Below are positions 16,674-25,569 of a stretch of DNA of 30,298 nt, in pieces (position 1 is the first letter of the stretch; each line of letters opens with the position of its first letter). Source of the stretch: JADKIH01 sp031427625 (lineage in GTDB: Bacteria > Bacteroidota > Bacteroidia > AKYH767-A > 2013-40CM-41-45); NCBI GenBank assembly GCA_031427625.1, contig JANPNV010000141.1:1-30298 (forward strand), given 5' to 3'. Both the position numbers and the translations under genes were made by a program. Under the pieces are notes generated by a model. The model was not told where the DNA came from. It did not search any database and saw nothing but the letters and a program-made list of their open reading frames with translations.

Positions 16674-16808
16674 GTGACCGGATTTTCGGGGCAACAAGTA
16701 TAAATAAAAAACTTTGCGCTTTAATGACTATCTGAATATAGAAAGATTGTCGTTTTTTGTTTTCTTTGCAACCTGAAATTTATACATCATCATTGAATGG
16801 ATAAAGAC

Positions 16809-16882
<74 letters not shown>

Positions 16883-16933
16883 CTTCTTCTGAAGATCGAA
16901 ATTATTGTTTCATACTCAATCTTCCATTACACA

Positions 16934-18085
16934 ATGTTTAGCTATTGGGAACAGGCATCTTTTATCAAATCTCCTGATGTCGTAATCATCGGCTCGGGAA
17001 TCGTTGGCCTCAACGCTGCTATTTCTCTAAAAAGAAAAAAACCGGAACTACATGTACTTGTCCTTGAACGTGGAATACTTCCTTACGGTGCAAGTACAAG
17101 AAATGCCGGATTCGCCTGCTTTGGAAGTCCTTCCGAACTTTTAGAAGACCTCGGTAATCACTCAGAAGCCGATGTTTTCTCACTCGTTAAAAAAAGATGG
17201 GATGGCCTCTTAAGACTCAAAACAATTCTGGGTGACAAACATATTGGCTATGAACCATTAGGCGGCCATGAAATTTTTTCCGGCCACGATAATGAACTTT
17301 TCGAAAAATGTTTTTCAAAACTTAACTACCTGAACAGTCAGCTAAAATCCATCACTGGCGTAAATAATACCTATGAAATTTCTGACAATAAAATTTCATC
17401 ATTCGGATTCAGGAATATCAAACATATAATTCAAAACAAATCGGAAGGCCAGATCGACACAGGACTTATGATGAAATCGCTGCTTACACTTGCAAGATCT
17501 TTCGATGTAGAAATTCTGAATGGCGTAAACGTAGAACGAATTGAGGAAGCAAGCGACGGCGTTAATATTTATTTTTCTCCCGCAAATTTCAATTCGCCTT
17601 TAATAATCAATGCAGGCAATGTGCTTATCTGCGTAAATGGATTTGCAAAAAAATTTCTACCCGATTTCGATGTTCAGCCAGCACGCGCTCAGGTGCTGAT
17701 CACTTCACCCATAAGCAATCTGAAAATTAAAGGAAGCTTTCATTTCGATCACGGCTATTATTATTTCAGGAATGTAGAAAATCGTATTCTGCTAGGTGGT
17801 GGCAGAAATTCTGATATAGACAATGAATACACCGATCAAATCGAATTGACTACAAAAATCCAGAACAATCTGAACGAACTTTTAAAATCTACTATCCTTC
17901 CCCAGGAAAAATACACGGTTGAAATGCGATGGAGCGGAATCATGGGGCTGGGTTCAAATAAATCACCTATTATAAAAAAAACCGGAGAAAAAGTTTTTTG
18001 CGCAGTGAGAATGGGCGGAATGGGAATTGCTATCGGATCTCTTGTTGGCGAAGAGGCAGCAGAACTAGTACTTAATTCGCTTTAA
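16934..18085 (+). CDS. FAD-dependent oxidoreductase (DadA/glycine-oxidase-like, DAO family)
   Basis: 383 residues from the ATG at 16934. The frame is open further upstream, but that would put coding sequence inside tRNA-Ala. The Rossmann FAD motif VVIIGSGIVGLNAA sits at about 16-29, followed by an acidic ribose-binding strand (LVLERG). STRNAGFACFG (about 58) is the loop over the flavin typical of DAO-type amine and amino-acid oxidases. RMGGMGIAIGSLVGEEAAEL near the C-terminus closes the FAD site. By family it oxidises a D-amino acid, sarcosine/glycine or a polyamine; the substrate cannot be read from sequence. It may share a transcript with the tRNA. Confidence 0.88.
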   Translation: MFSYWEQASFIKSPDVVIIGSGIVGLNAAISLKRKKPELHVLVLERGILPYGASTRNAGFACFGSPSELLEDLGNHSEADVFSLVKKRWDGLLRLKTILGDKHIGYEPLGGHEIFSGHDNELFEKCFSKLNYLNSQLKSITGVNNTYEISDNKISSFGFRNIKHIIQNKSEGQIDTGLMMKSLLTLARSFDVEILNGVNVERIEEASDGVNIYFSPANFNSPLIINAGNVLICVNGFAKKFLPDFDVQPARAQVLITSPISNLKIKGSFHFDHGYYYFRNVENRILLGGGRNSDIDNEYTDQIELTTKIQNNLNELLKSTILPQEKYTVEMRWSGIMGLGSNKSPIIKKTGEKVFCAVRMGGMGIAIGSLVGEEAAELVLNSL

Positions 18086-18184
18086 TAATCCCTTGACTAA
18101 CATCAAACAACTAACAACTAATCATGCACTTAAGAAAATATGTTGTTAATGGTTTTTACTTTTACCAATCTATAAATCCTGCAA

Positions 18185-20470
18185 GTGCGTAATAACCTGC
18201 TCTTATTTTTACTTTTTATATCGTTCGGTATTTTTACTGCATGTAATCCAACGCGGCATATTCCCGAAGGGAAATACCTACTTGTAAAAACAAATATAAA
18301 AACCGACTCAAAAGTTATTGCAAAGGAAAAATTTGAGCCACTTATCAAACAAAAACCTAACAGAAAAATTCTTGGATTATTCCGTTTTCATCTATGGGTC
18401 TACAATAAAGGAGTCACTGGCAAAGAAAAAAAATATAAAAAGAGCTTACAGAATATCGGAGAAGCACCCGTTGTACTCGATTCTGAATTAACAGATCGCT
18501 CCAGACAACAATTTACTCTCCTTCTCAACAAAAACGGATTCTTCAATGCGCAAGTAACCGACAGCGTAAAAACACGAAAGAAAAAAGCTTCTATAACATA
18601 CCACATAAAATTCAATGCTCCCTATACCATTCATTCGATAAGTTATGCAACATTAGACACAGGAATAAGTCCGCTTATTAATTATTTTCAGCAGACATCT
18701 CTTCTACTTCCAGGTAACAGATATGAAGAAGAAATTTTTTCAAAAGAGCGGGAAAGAATTACAAACAACTTAAAAGACAGAGGCTATTATTTTTTCAATA
18801 GAAATTACATTACTTATCAGATCGATTCTTCGTTAGGAACTCATCAGATCGATATTAATCTCTACATCAACCGCGTTAACGAAAACATCGGAAGCGCAGC
18901 AATTGGGTCCAATTCAATAATGGATCATCAGGCATATAACCTCAGAAATATTTACATCCAGACAGATTTTAATCCGAAGGATATTAATTCCAATATCACT
19001 CAGGATACAACCTTATATAATGGTTATTACATTTTATCGGCCGGCAAGTATAGAATCCTCCGCGACAATGTTCTTGTTAGAAATTTATATATAAAACCCG
19101 GCGACAAATACCATCAGACTGATCTCGATTTTACCTATAAAAACTTGCAAGATCTCAATGTCTTTAAATTCATCAACCTATACTTCAGAGAGGTGCCTAG
19201 AGATTCCAGTCAAAATGAATATTTACTCGACCTGCAAGTTCAGCTTACACCTGTTGAGAATCAGAATTTCACGCTCGAATCAGAAGCGACAAACACCGGC
19301 GGGAACATCGGTATAGCAGGAAGTTTCGGCTATAGAAATAAAAACACATTTCGCGGAGCCGAAGTTCTGGATATAAAACTGAAAGGCGGACTAGAGGCAA
19401 TCCCGAATTTTAATGATGCCGTAGAGAAAAAAAGATTCTTTTTCTTCAACACCTATGAGATCGGTCCCGAAATCTCACTTACCTTTAAGAAACTTCTTCT
19501 GCTTCCATCTGTTGAGAAACTGTTGAAAAGAGATGCAAATCCTAAAACAAGTATTGTTCTGGGATACAATCAGCAAGTGCGCCCTGATTATAACCGCTCC
19601 ATCACCAATTTTTCTTACAGCTGGAATGCAAATCTTTCTAAACGACTACGTTTACTTTTCTATCTGGCCGATATCAATGCAGTAAAAGTTACCCTTTCTC
19701 CTGAATTCCGTGCCAAATTAGAAGGCCTGAATGATCAACGATTATTATACACCTATGATACTCACATTATATCATCAATAAGAACAACTTTAATTTATAC
19801 AAATCAGAATCTAGGGAAAACTAAAAACTTTATTTATTTAAGAGTATCGCCCGAGGTTTCTGTAAAGTTATTCAACGCAAATCAGAATCCATCTGAATTT
19901 TTCAAGGCCGATTATGATTTCAGCTATCATCACTACATCAATCCAATTAACAGCGTAGTTTACCGCCTTGCAATGGGCTTTGGATTACCTTATGGTAATT
20001 CGCGCGCTCTGCCTTTTGAAAAAAGTTTTTTTGCCGGGGGAGCAAACAGTGTCCGTGCATGGAGTGCAAGAACGTTAGGCCCAGGCTCCTATAAAAAAAC
20101 AATTAATATTGAACAGAGTGGCGACATAAAAATTGAAAGCAATATCGAATACCGGTCTGAACTTATGAGGTTCCCTAATGGAATTATACTAGAAGGAGCA
20201 GCTTTCGTTGATGCAGGAAATATTTGGACCAGAAACGAAGACATTGGTCGTCCTGATGGAAAATTTGAATTGTCGCATATTATTGAAGAATTCGGAATAG
20301 GGGCCGGCTCCGGACTTCGTTTTAATTTTTCATTCTTTATACTCCGACTCGATGCAGCTGTAAAATTAAGAGATCCATCATTAGATCTCTCCAAACGATG
20401 GGTATACCCCAATCAAAAATTCGGAATCGGTGACTTTAACTGGAACCTTGCAATCGGATATCCGTTCTGA
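18185..20470 (+). CDS. tamL: TamL-type Omp85 outer-membrane lipoprotein
   Basis: 761 residues from a GTG at 18185; the frame is closed by a stop at 18173 and no ATG lies between. The lipoprotein signal LLLFLLFISFGIFTAC has the lipobox Cys at 20. POTRA-like repeats follow (about 40-340), then a 16-strand-type barrel whose L6 loop reads GGANSVRAWSARTLGPGSY (about 616), the counterpart of the VRGF/Y motif of BamA/TamA. The lipidated N-terminus marks the Bacteroidota TamL subgroup. In other bacteria TamA works with inner-membrane-anchored TamB; no tamB neighbours it here. The role, inferred from family, is assembly of or lipid delivery to the outer membrane. Confidence 0.88.
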   Translation: MRNNLLLFLLFISFGIFTACNPTRHIPEGKYLLVKTNIKTDSKVIAKEKFEPLIKQKPNRKILGLFRFHLWVYNKGVTGKEKKYKKSLQNIGEAPVVLDSELTDRSRQQFTLLLNKNGFFNAQVTDSVKTRKKKASITYHIKFNAPYTIHSISYATLDTGISPLINYFQQTSLLLPGNRYEEEIFSKERERITNNLKDRGYYFFNRNYITYQIDSSLGTHQIDINLYINRVNENIGSAAIGSNSIMDHQAYNLRNIYIQTDFNPKDINSNITQDTTLYNGYYILSAGKYRILRDNVLVRNLYIKPGDKYHQTDLDFTYKNLQDLNVFKFINLYFREVPRDSSQNEYLLDLQVQLTPVENQNFTLESEATNTGGNIGIAGSFGYRNKNTFRGAEVLDIKLKGGLEAIPNFNDAVEKKRFFFFNTYEIGPEISLTFKKLLLLPSVEKLLKRDANPKTSIVLGYNQQVRPDYNRSITNFSYSWNANLSKRLRLLFYLADINAVKVTLSPEFRAKLEGLNDQRLLYTYDTHIISSIRTTLIYTNQNLGKTKNFIYLRVSPEVSVKLFNANQNPSEFFKADYDFSYHHYINPINSVVYRLAMGFGLPYGNSRALPFEKSFFAGGANSVRAWSARTLGPGSYKKTINIEQSGDIKIESNIEYRSELMRFPNGIILEGAAFVDAGNIWTRNEDIGRPDGKFELSHIIEEFGIGAGSGLRFNFSFFILRLDAAVKLRDPSLDLSKRWVYPNQKFGIGDFNWNLAIGYPF

Positions 20471-20484
20471 TGCATGTTCAGGAA

Positions 20485-20505
20485 AATTCCGGAATTAGTT
20501 TTTTT
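20485..20505 (+). terminator. Possible terminator behind tamL
   Basis: The 12-nt palindrome AATTCCGGAATT is followed after 2 nt by seven Ts. The palindrome has no proper loop, so folding strength is doubtful. Confidence 0.3.
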
Positions 20506-20571
20506 CGGATTGACCAATTTATTCATCATTATTCAGCAGAAATAAGCAAAAATAATCACATCATTTTTTTT

Positions 20572-20579
20572 TAGCTTTG
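20572..20579 (+). promoter_or_regulatory. -7 promoter box upstream of the class I aldolase
   Basis: TAGCTTTG matches TAnnTTTG perfectly and ends 19 nt before the ATG. No matching -33 TTTG was found. Confidence 0.5.
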
Positions 20580-20598
20580 CCTGTTCAACAAAACACAT

Positions 20599-21657
20599 AT
20601 GTCATATAATAAAATAATAAAATTACTTGGTCCGGGTGCTGATGCAATATTAAATCATCAAAGCAAGACAATTACAAAAGATCATTTGCATTTGCCGGGA
20701 TCCGATTTCGTCGATCGTATTTTCACTTTTACGAACCGTAATAATTCAGTTTTAAAAAATCTAAATCAACTATATAGTCATGGGCGGCTTTCCGGGACAG
20801 GATACCTTTCTATTCTTCCCGTCGATCAGGGCGTTGAACACTCTGCCGGGGCATCATTCGCACCGAATCCCATGTACTTCGATCCGGAAAATATTGTTAA
20901 GCTTGCCATTGAAGGAGGATGCAATGCAGTGGCTTCAACTTTTGGCGGTCTTGCTGCCGTTTCAAGAAAATATGCGCATAAGATTCCTTTCATCGTAAAG
21001 ATCAACCACAATGAGTTTCTTACATTTCCAAATAAGTACGACCAGATTATGTTCGGAAACATTAAAGATGCCTGGAACATGGGTGCTACAGCAGTCGGTG
21101 CTACAATTTATTTCGGATCTGAAGAATCAACACGCCAAATTCAGGAGGCGACTAGTGCTTTCCAGCAAGCACATGAGTTGGGAATGGCAACCATTCTTTG
21201 GTGTTATCTGCGTAACAGCGGTTTCAAAAAAGATGGAAAAGATTATAGTACTGCCGCTGACTTAACAGGTCAGGCGAATTATCTAGGAGTCACCATCCAG
21301 GCTGACATCATCAAACAAAAATTACCAACAACAAATGGTGGTTATACAGAGTTGAATTTCGGAAAAACCCATCCAAAAGTTTACTCTGAACTTACTACAG
21401 AACATCCAATCGATCTTTGCCGTTATCAAGTAGCTAATTGTTACATGGGACGAATTGGCTTAATTAACTCCGGTGGTGAATCAAAAGGAGCAAGCGACAT
21501 GTCAGAAGCAGTTACTACAGCTGTTATAAATAAAAGAGCCGGCGGACAAGGACTCATTTCGGGCAGAAAAGCTTTCCAGAAAACTTTTGCTGATGGTGTT
21601 GAATTGTTAAACACGATTCAGGAGGTATATCTTTCCAAAGAAATTACAATTGCCTGA
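20599..21657 (+). CDS. fbaB: Class I fructose-bisphosphate aldolase (DhnA/FbaB type)
   Basis: 352 residues, ATG start. The DhnA-family signature LPVDQGVEHSAG (about 73-84) is followed by GGCNAVASTFGGLAA, PFIVKINHNE and NMGATAVGATIYFGS, successive strands of a TIM barrel. GRIGLINSGGESKGASD near residue 290 is the C-terminal phosphate-binding and active-site region. It cleaves fructose 1,6-bisphosphate to dihydroxyacetone phosphate and glyceraldehyde 3-phosphate (EC 4.1.2.13) through a Schiff-base lysine, without metal. It works in glycolysis/gluconeogenesis in the cytosol. It stands alone upstream of accD (145 nt apart, hairpin between), with its own -7 box. Confidence 0.93.
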   Translation: MSYNKIIKLLGPGADAILNHQSKTITKDHLHLPGSDFVDRIFTFTNRNNSVLKNLNQLYSHGRLSGTGYLSILPVDQGVEHSAGASFAPNPMYFDPENIVKLAIEGGCNAVASTFGGLAAVSRKYAHKIPFIVKINHNEFLTFPNKYDQIMFGNIKDAWNMGATAVGATIYFGSEESTRQIQEATSAFQQAHELGMATILWCYLRNSGFKKDGKDYSTAADLTGQANYLGVTIQADIIKQKLPTTNGGYTELNFGKTHPKVYSELTTEHPIDLCRYQVANCYMGRIGLINSGGESKGASDMSEAVTTAVINKRAGGQGLISGRKAFQKTFADGVELLNTIQEVYLSKEITIA

Positions 21658-21671
21658 TATGCTCTTATTTC

Positions 21672-21700
21672 ATTTCGATAATTTCTCAGATTATCAAAAT
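21672..21700 (+). terminator. Hairpin downstream of fbaB
   Basis: Arms ATTTcGATAAT and ATTATCaAAAT (one mismatch) pair around the 7-nt loop TTCTCAG, 14 nt after the stop. The T-run behind it is weak (gattatttta). Confidence 0.45.
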
Positions 21701-21802
21701 GATTATTTTACATTAAAAATAAAATGCATCTTTAAACTCTGCAATACAGAAGGGCTTTAATAAATGCTTCAAAAAGATTAACAAGTTTAAACAGATAAGA
21801 AA

Positions 21803-22645
21803 GTGTCCTGGTTCAAACGAATAAAAGAAGGCATTACCACTTCTACAAAAGAAAAGAAAGAAACACCTGAAGGACTTTGGCATAAATGTGCTTCGTGTAA
21901 ACATATAGTCACTTCGAAAGATCATATTTCTCATATGTCCGTTTGCGAACAATGCGGACATCACGACAGAATCAGTTCTCAGGCCTACTTCGACATTTTA
22001 TTTGATAATGATGAGGCAACTGAATTGAACCCCTTTCTCACCTCCGATGATCCGCTGAATTTCAACGATACAAAACCTTATACAGAACGTATAAATGAAA
22101 CACAGAAAAAAACCGGACTAAGTGATGCAATCCGTACGGTTGCTGGTGAAGTTGACGGCGAACGTCTCGTAATCGCCTGCATGGATTTCAGTTTTATCGG
22201 CGGCTCAATGGGAAGCGTAGTCGGCGAGAAAATCAGCCGATCCATCGATTATTGCATTGCCAACAAACTTCCATTAATGATTATCTCCAAATCAGGTGGT
22301 GCGCGTATGATGGAAGCGGCCTACTCGCTTATGCAAATGGCAAAGACTTCGGCAAAACTCACTCGCCTGGCAGATGCAAGACTCCCATATATTTCCTTGC
22401 TGACGGATCCTACAACTGGTGGTGTTACCGCTTCTTATGCCATGCTGGGAGATATGAATATCTCCGAACCCGGAGCACTAATTGGCTTTGCAGGTCCAAG
22501 AGTCGTAAAAGAAACGATTGGGAAAGACCTTCCGAAGGGTTTCCAGACATCAGAATTTGTTTTGGAACATGGCTTCCTCGACTTTATTGTTGACAGACGA
22601 GAGCTAAAAAACAGAATCTCCACGCTTCTTAAAATGTTAAAATAA
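21803..22645 (+). CDS. accD: Acetyl-CoA carboxylase carboxyltransferase subunit beta
   Basis: 280 residues from a GTG at 21803, chosen because the product then starts MSWFKRIKEG like other AccD proteins. The four-cysteine zinc ribbon is at Cys29, Cys32, Cys48 and Cys51. The carboxyltransferase core contains GSMGSVVGEKI, SKSGGARMMEAAYSLMQM and LLTDPTTGGVTASYAMLGD, then FAGPRVVKETIG, with the crotonase-like oxyanion loops. With AccA it moves the carboxyl group from biotin on AccB to acetyl-CoA, making malonyl-CoA for fatty-acid synthesis. accA is not next to it, which is common. Confidence 0.96.
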   Translation: MSWFKRIKEGITTSTKEKKETPEGLWHKCASCKHIVTSKDHISHMSVCEQCGHHDRISSQAYFDILFDNDEATELNPFLTSDDPLNFNDTKPYTERINETQKKTGLSDAIRTVAGEVDGERLVIACMDFSFIGGSMGSVVGEKISRSIDYCIANKLPLMIISKSGGARMMEAAYSLMQMAKTSAKLTRLADARLPYISLLTDPTTGGVTASYAMLGDMNISEPGALIGFAGPRVVKETIGKDLPKGFQTSEFVLEHGFLDFIVDRRELKNRISTLLKMLK

Positions 22646-22700
22646 TAGGGTTTTAGAAAGAATCTGTCCATTCTGGGAAGATCTACAAGTGAATCACAAC

Positions 22701-22730
22701 ATCTTTTTAAAGATATCATAAAAGATTTTA
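22701..22730 (+). terminator. Weak hairpin downstream of accD
   Basis: ATCTTTT (22701-22707) pairs with AAAAGAT (22720-22726), followed by TTTTA, 55 nt past the accD stop and ahead of the rpsO promoter. Low GC makes it a weak candidate. Confidence 0.3.
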
Positions 22731-22743
22731 ATCATATTATTAT

Positions 22744-22774
22744 GTTGCGAATTCTCATTTAAAGTGTACATTTG
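22744..22774 (+). promoter_or_regulatory. Bacteroidota-type promoter of rpsO
   Basis: GTTG (22744-22747) and TACATTTG (22767-22774) are separated by exactly 19 nt. This fits the Bacteroidota primary-sigma pattern of a TTG-containing -33 element and a perfect TAnnTTTG -7 element. Transcription should start about 5-7 nt downstream, giving a leader of some 22 nt before the rpsO ATG. It is the best-formed promoter in the window. Confidence 0.72.
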
Positions 22775-22803
22775 CCCCCTCATTTAAAGAATTAAGAATT
22801 ACA

Positions 22804-23070
22804 ATGTTATCTACAGAAGCAAAAAAAGCAATTTTCAAGAAATTCGGTGGCTCAGACACGAATACAGGATCATCAGAAGGTCAGATCGCAATGTTTACTG
22901 AGCGAATCACATTCATGACTCAACACCTTCAGAAATCAAAAAAGGATTTTTCAACGCAAAGATCGCTTATCAGACTTGTTGGAAAGCGTCGCAGTCTATT
23001 AGACTATTTACAAAAAATCGATATCGAGCGTTATCGTAAGATCATCAGCGACTTAAAAATCAGAAAATAA
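22804..23070 (+). CDS. rpsO: 30S ribosomal protein S15
   Basis: 88 residues, ATG start, standard length. The family core is complete: FGGSDTNTGSSEGQIAMFTE, ITFMTQHLQKSKKDF, and the RNA-binding helix with RLVGKRRSLLDYLQKID and ERYRKIISDLKIRK. S15 binds the 16S rRNA central-domain three-way junction and starts platform assembly. Its order rpsO-pnp-rpoD-rpe matches what is usual in Bacteroidota. It has its own promoter and a strong terminator at 23090-23120. Confidence 0.97.
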   Translation: MLSTEAKKAIFKKFGGSDTNTGSSEGQIAMFTERITFMTQHLQKSKKDFSTQRSLIRLVGKRRSLLDYLQKIDIERYRKIISDLKIRK

Positions 23071-23089
23071 TTAATATTAATTGAAATTC

Positions 23090-23120
23090 AAAAAAGGCAA
23101 TTCCAGTGATTGCCTTTTTT
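23090..23120 (+). terminator. Rho-independent terminator between rpsO and pnp
   Basis: An 11-bp perfect stem (AAAAAAGGCAA with TTGCCTTTTTT) and a 9-nt loop (ttccagtga) end in a T-run, 20 nt after the rpsO stop. Because pnp starts only 21 nt further on, some read-through or an attenuator role is likely: no separate pnp promoter box is visible. Confidence 0.8.
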
Positions 23121-23141
23121 GCTTTAAACTAAGATGCAATC

Positions 23142-25313
23142 ATGTCAAACAAAGGAATCGTAAAAGAATTTGATTTAGGTGATGGAAGAAAAATTTCCAT
23201 CGAAACCGGACGCCTCGCTAAACAAGCCGATGGATCCGTAGTTGTAAGAATGGGAGACTGCATGTTGCTTGCAACTGTCGTATCATCTAAAACTCCAAAA
23301 GTAGGCGCAGACTTTCTGCCGTTATCAGTGGACTATCAGGAAAAATTTTCATCAGTAGGAAGATTTCCAGGTGGTTTTCTAAAAAGAGAAAGCCGTATGT
23401 CTGAATACGAAATTCTCACCAGCCGACTTGTTGATCGTGCCCTCCGCCCGATGTTTCCAGACGATTATCATGCAGATACGCAGGTAATCATCTCTCTTAT
23501 ATCTGGTGATCCAAATGTACAACCTGATGCAATGGCAGGTCTTGCAGCATCAGCGGCCCTCTCTATTTCTGATATTCCGTTTAACGGACCTATTTCTGAA
23601 GTTCGTGTAGTTCGTGTTGATGGTAAACTTATAATTAACCCATACACAAAAGACATCGAGAATGCTGATATTGAATTAATGGTAGCAGGAACAGCCGATA
23701 GTATTGTAATGGTTGAAGGTGAAATGAAGGAAGTCAGCGAGAAAGAAATGCTCGAGGCAATTCGTTTCGGTCATGAAGCAATCCGTATTCAATGTAAAGT
23801 ACAGCTCGAATTACGTGAGATGTGTGGTAATAAAGCGAAACGTGAATATTCTCATGAAACAAATGATGAGAACTTAAAGGCGCAGATCCGCTCATATTGC
23901 TACGATAAAGCATATGCCCTTGCTCGTGCCGGAAACCCCAATAAACACGAACGTTCAGCTGCTTTCGATAAACTTCAGGACGATTTTATTGCCACTTTAA
24001 CTCCGGAAGAAGCCGCAGAAAAAGCCGGCATGATGAATAAATATTTTCACGATGTAGAAAGCGAAGCAATGCGTAATGCCATTCTTGATGATGGTATTCG
24101 TCTTGACGGCAGAAACTCAACTACCATTCGTCCGATATGGAGCGAAGTGAACTACCTCCCTTCTACTCATGGTTCTGCCATCTTTACCCGTGGCGAAACA
24201 CAGGCACTTACATCTGTTACTCTTGGAAGCAAACTTGATGAACAAATGATCGATGTCGCAATGCGTGAAGGCACTAACAAATTTCTCCTCCATTATAACT
24301 TCCCGGGATTTTCTACAGGAGAAGTTAAACCCAATCGCGCGCCCGCACGTCGTGAAATCGGCCACGGAAATCTTGCCATGCGTTCATTGAAAATGGTTCT
24401 TCCATCTGTAACTGAATGTCCTTATACTATAAGAGTAGTTTCAGATATCCTCGAATCAAACGGATCGTCATCTATGGCAACTGTATGTGCAGGAACGCTT
24501 GCTCTTATGGATGCTGGTGTTAAAATTACAAAGCCAGTATCCGGTATCGCTATGGGATTAATTACTGATGGCAAAGGTCGTTTCGCCATTCTTAGTGATA
24601 TCCTCGGTGATGAAGATCACCTGGGCGATATGGATTTCAAAATTACTGGAACTGAAAAAGGTATTTGTGCATGTCAGATGGATCTTAAAATTCAGGGACT
24701 GCCCGAAGACATTATGATAAAAGCGCTGGATCAGGCGAAGGCCGGTCGTCAGCATATTCTTGGCGAAATGATGAAGACTCTTTCAGCACCTCGTGAAGAT
24801 TATAAGCCACATGCTCCTCGTATTGAGAAGCTGATAATTCCTAAAGAATTTATCGGTGCCGTAATCGGACCCGGTGGAAAAATTATTCAGGAAATGCAGC
24901 GCGAAACGAATACGACGATCTCTATCGATGAAGTTAATAACGAAGGTATCATCGAAATTTCCAGCAGTGATAAAGACGGAATCGAAGCAGCTAAAGCTCG
25001 CATACGTGCAATTACAGCTGTCCCTGAAATCGGCGGTGTATACGAAGGAAAAGTAAAAAACATCATGGACTTCGGTGCTTTCGTAGAATTCATGCCAGGT
25101 AAAGATGGACTCCTTCATATCTCTGAAATAACATGGGATCGTCTCGAAACAATGAAGGGCGTATTTAATGAGGGTGATAGAATAAAAGTAAAACTTATCG
25201 AAATCGATAAGAAGACTGGCAAATACAGACTATCGAAAAAGGCGCTAGACCCAAAACCGGAAGGCGCAGATTCGAATGATGGTCGTCCTCCACGTCGTCA
25301 ACCTCAGGCATAA
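23142..25313 (+). CDS. pnp: Polynucleotide phosphorylase
   Basis: 723 residues, ATG start, full length. Two RNase PH-like domains surround an alpha-helical domain. The second contains FPGFSTGEVKPNRAPARREIGHGNLA and VSDILESNGSSSMATVCAG, the catalytic core. A KH domain follows (about 563-620, with IGAVIGPGGKIIQE), then an S1 domain (about 631-700, VYEGKVKNIMDFGAFVEF). It degrades RNA from the 3' end by phosphorolysis and acts in mRNA turnover. It follows rpsO, whose terminator hairpin could also be the processing site for pnp mRNA, as known for E. coli (inference here). Confidence 0.97.
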   Translation: MSNKGIVKEFDLGDGRKISIETGRLAKQADGSVVVRMGDCMLLATVVSSKTPKVGADFLPLSVDYQEKFSSVGRFPGGFLKRESRMSEYEILTSRLVDRALRPMFPDDYHADTQVIISLISGDPNVQPDAMAGLAASAALSISDIPFNGPISEVRVVRVDGKLIINPYTKDIENADIELMVAGTADSIVMVEGEMKEVSEKEMLEAIRFGHEAIRIQCKVQLELREMCGNKAKREYSHETNDENLKAQIRSYCYDKAYALARAGNPNKHERSAAFDKLQDDFIATLTPEEAAEKAGMMNKYFHDVESEAMRNAILDDGIRLDGRNSTTIRPIWSEVNYLPSTHGSAIFTRGETQALTSVTLGSKLDEQMIDVAMREGTNKFLLHYNFPGFSTGEVKPNRAPARREIGHGNLAMRSLKMVLPSVTECPYTIRVVSDILESNGSSSMATVCAGTLALMDAGVKITKPVSGIAMGLITDGKGRFAILSDILGDEDHLGDMDFKITGTEKGICACQMDLKIQGLPEDIMIKALDQAKAGRQHILGEMMKTLSAPREDYKPHAPRIEKLIIPKEFIGAVIGPGGKIIQEMQRETNTTISIDEVNNEGIIEISSSDKDGIEAAKARIRAITAVPEIGGVYEGKVKNIMDFGAFVEFMPGKDGLLHISEITWDRLETMKGVFNEGDRIKVKLIEIDKKTGKYRLSKKALDPKPEGADSNDGRPPRRQPQA

Positions 25314-25339
25314 TTTCACATAAATAAAAATTGTATATC

Positions 25340-25370
25340 AAAAACAGCTTTCGGGCTGTTTTTGCTTTTT
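25340..25370 (+). terminator. Rho-independent terminator of pnp
   Basis: A 9-bp stem AAAAACAGC/GCTGTTTTT with loop TTTCGG, then a second T-run (gcttttt), 26 nt after the pnp stop. Confidence 0.8.
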
Positions 25371-25569
25371 ATATATCCCTCAAAAATGTAAGATTGGGCT
25401 TTAAATAGCTCCTTTTTCACTGTAACCTTTTGTTAAAATCACATCCTGCTTTTTTACCTGAATCGTTCCCCAACATGTAAGATGAAACGTTCAATTAATA
25501 AAAATTCTGAAACTAAAGAATAAACACAGCGTTTCACACAGATAATAACTTAACAAAGAAACATAAGGA

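Noticed and set aside
22435..22719. Minus-strand frame over the end of accD
   Set aside because: It is antisense to the conserved carboxyltransferase core and has no domain of its own.
25380..25490. ATGTAAGAT occurring twice upstream of rpoD as a possible regulatory direct repeat
   Set aside because: Only two short AT-rich copies about 90 nt apart, with no symmetry and no tie to a promoter box; chance is a sufficient explanation.
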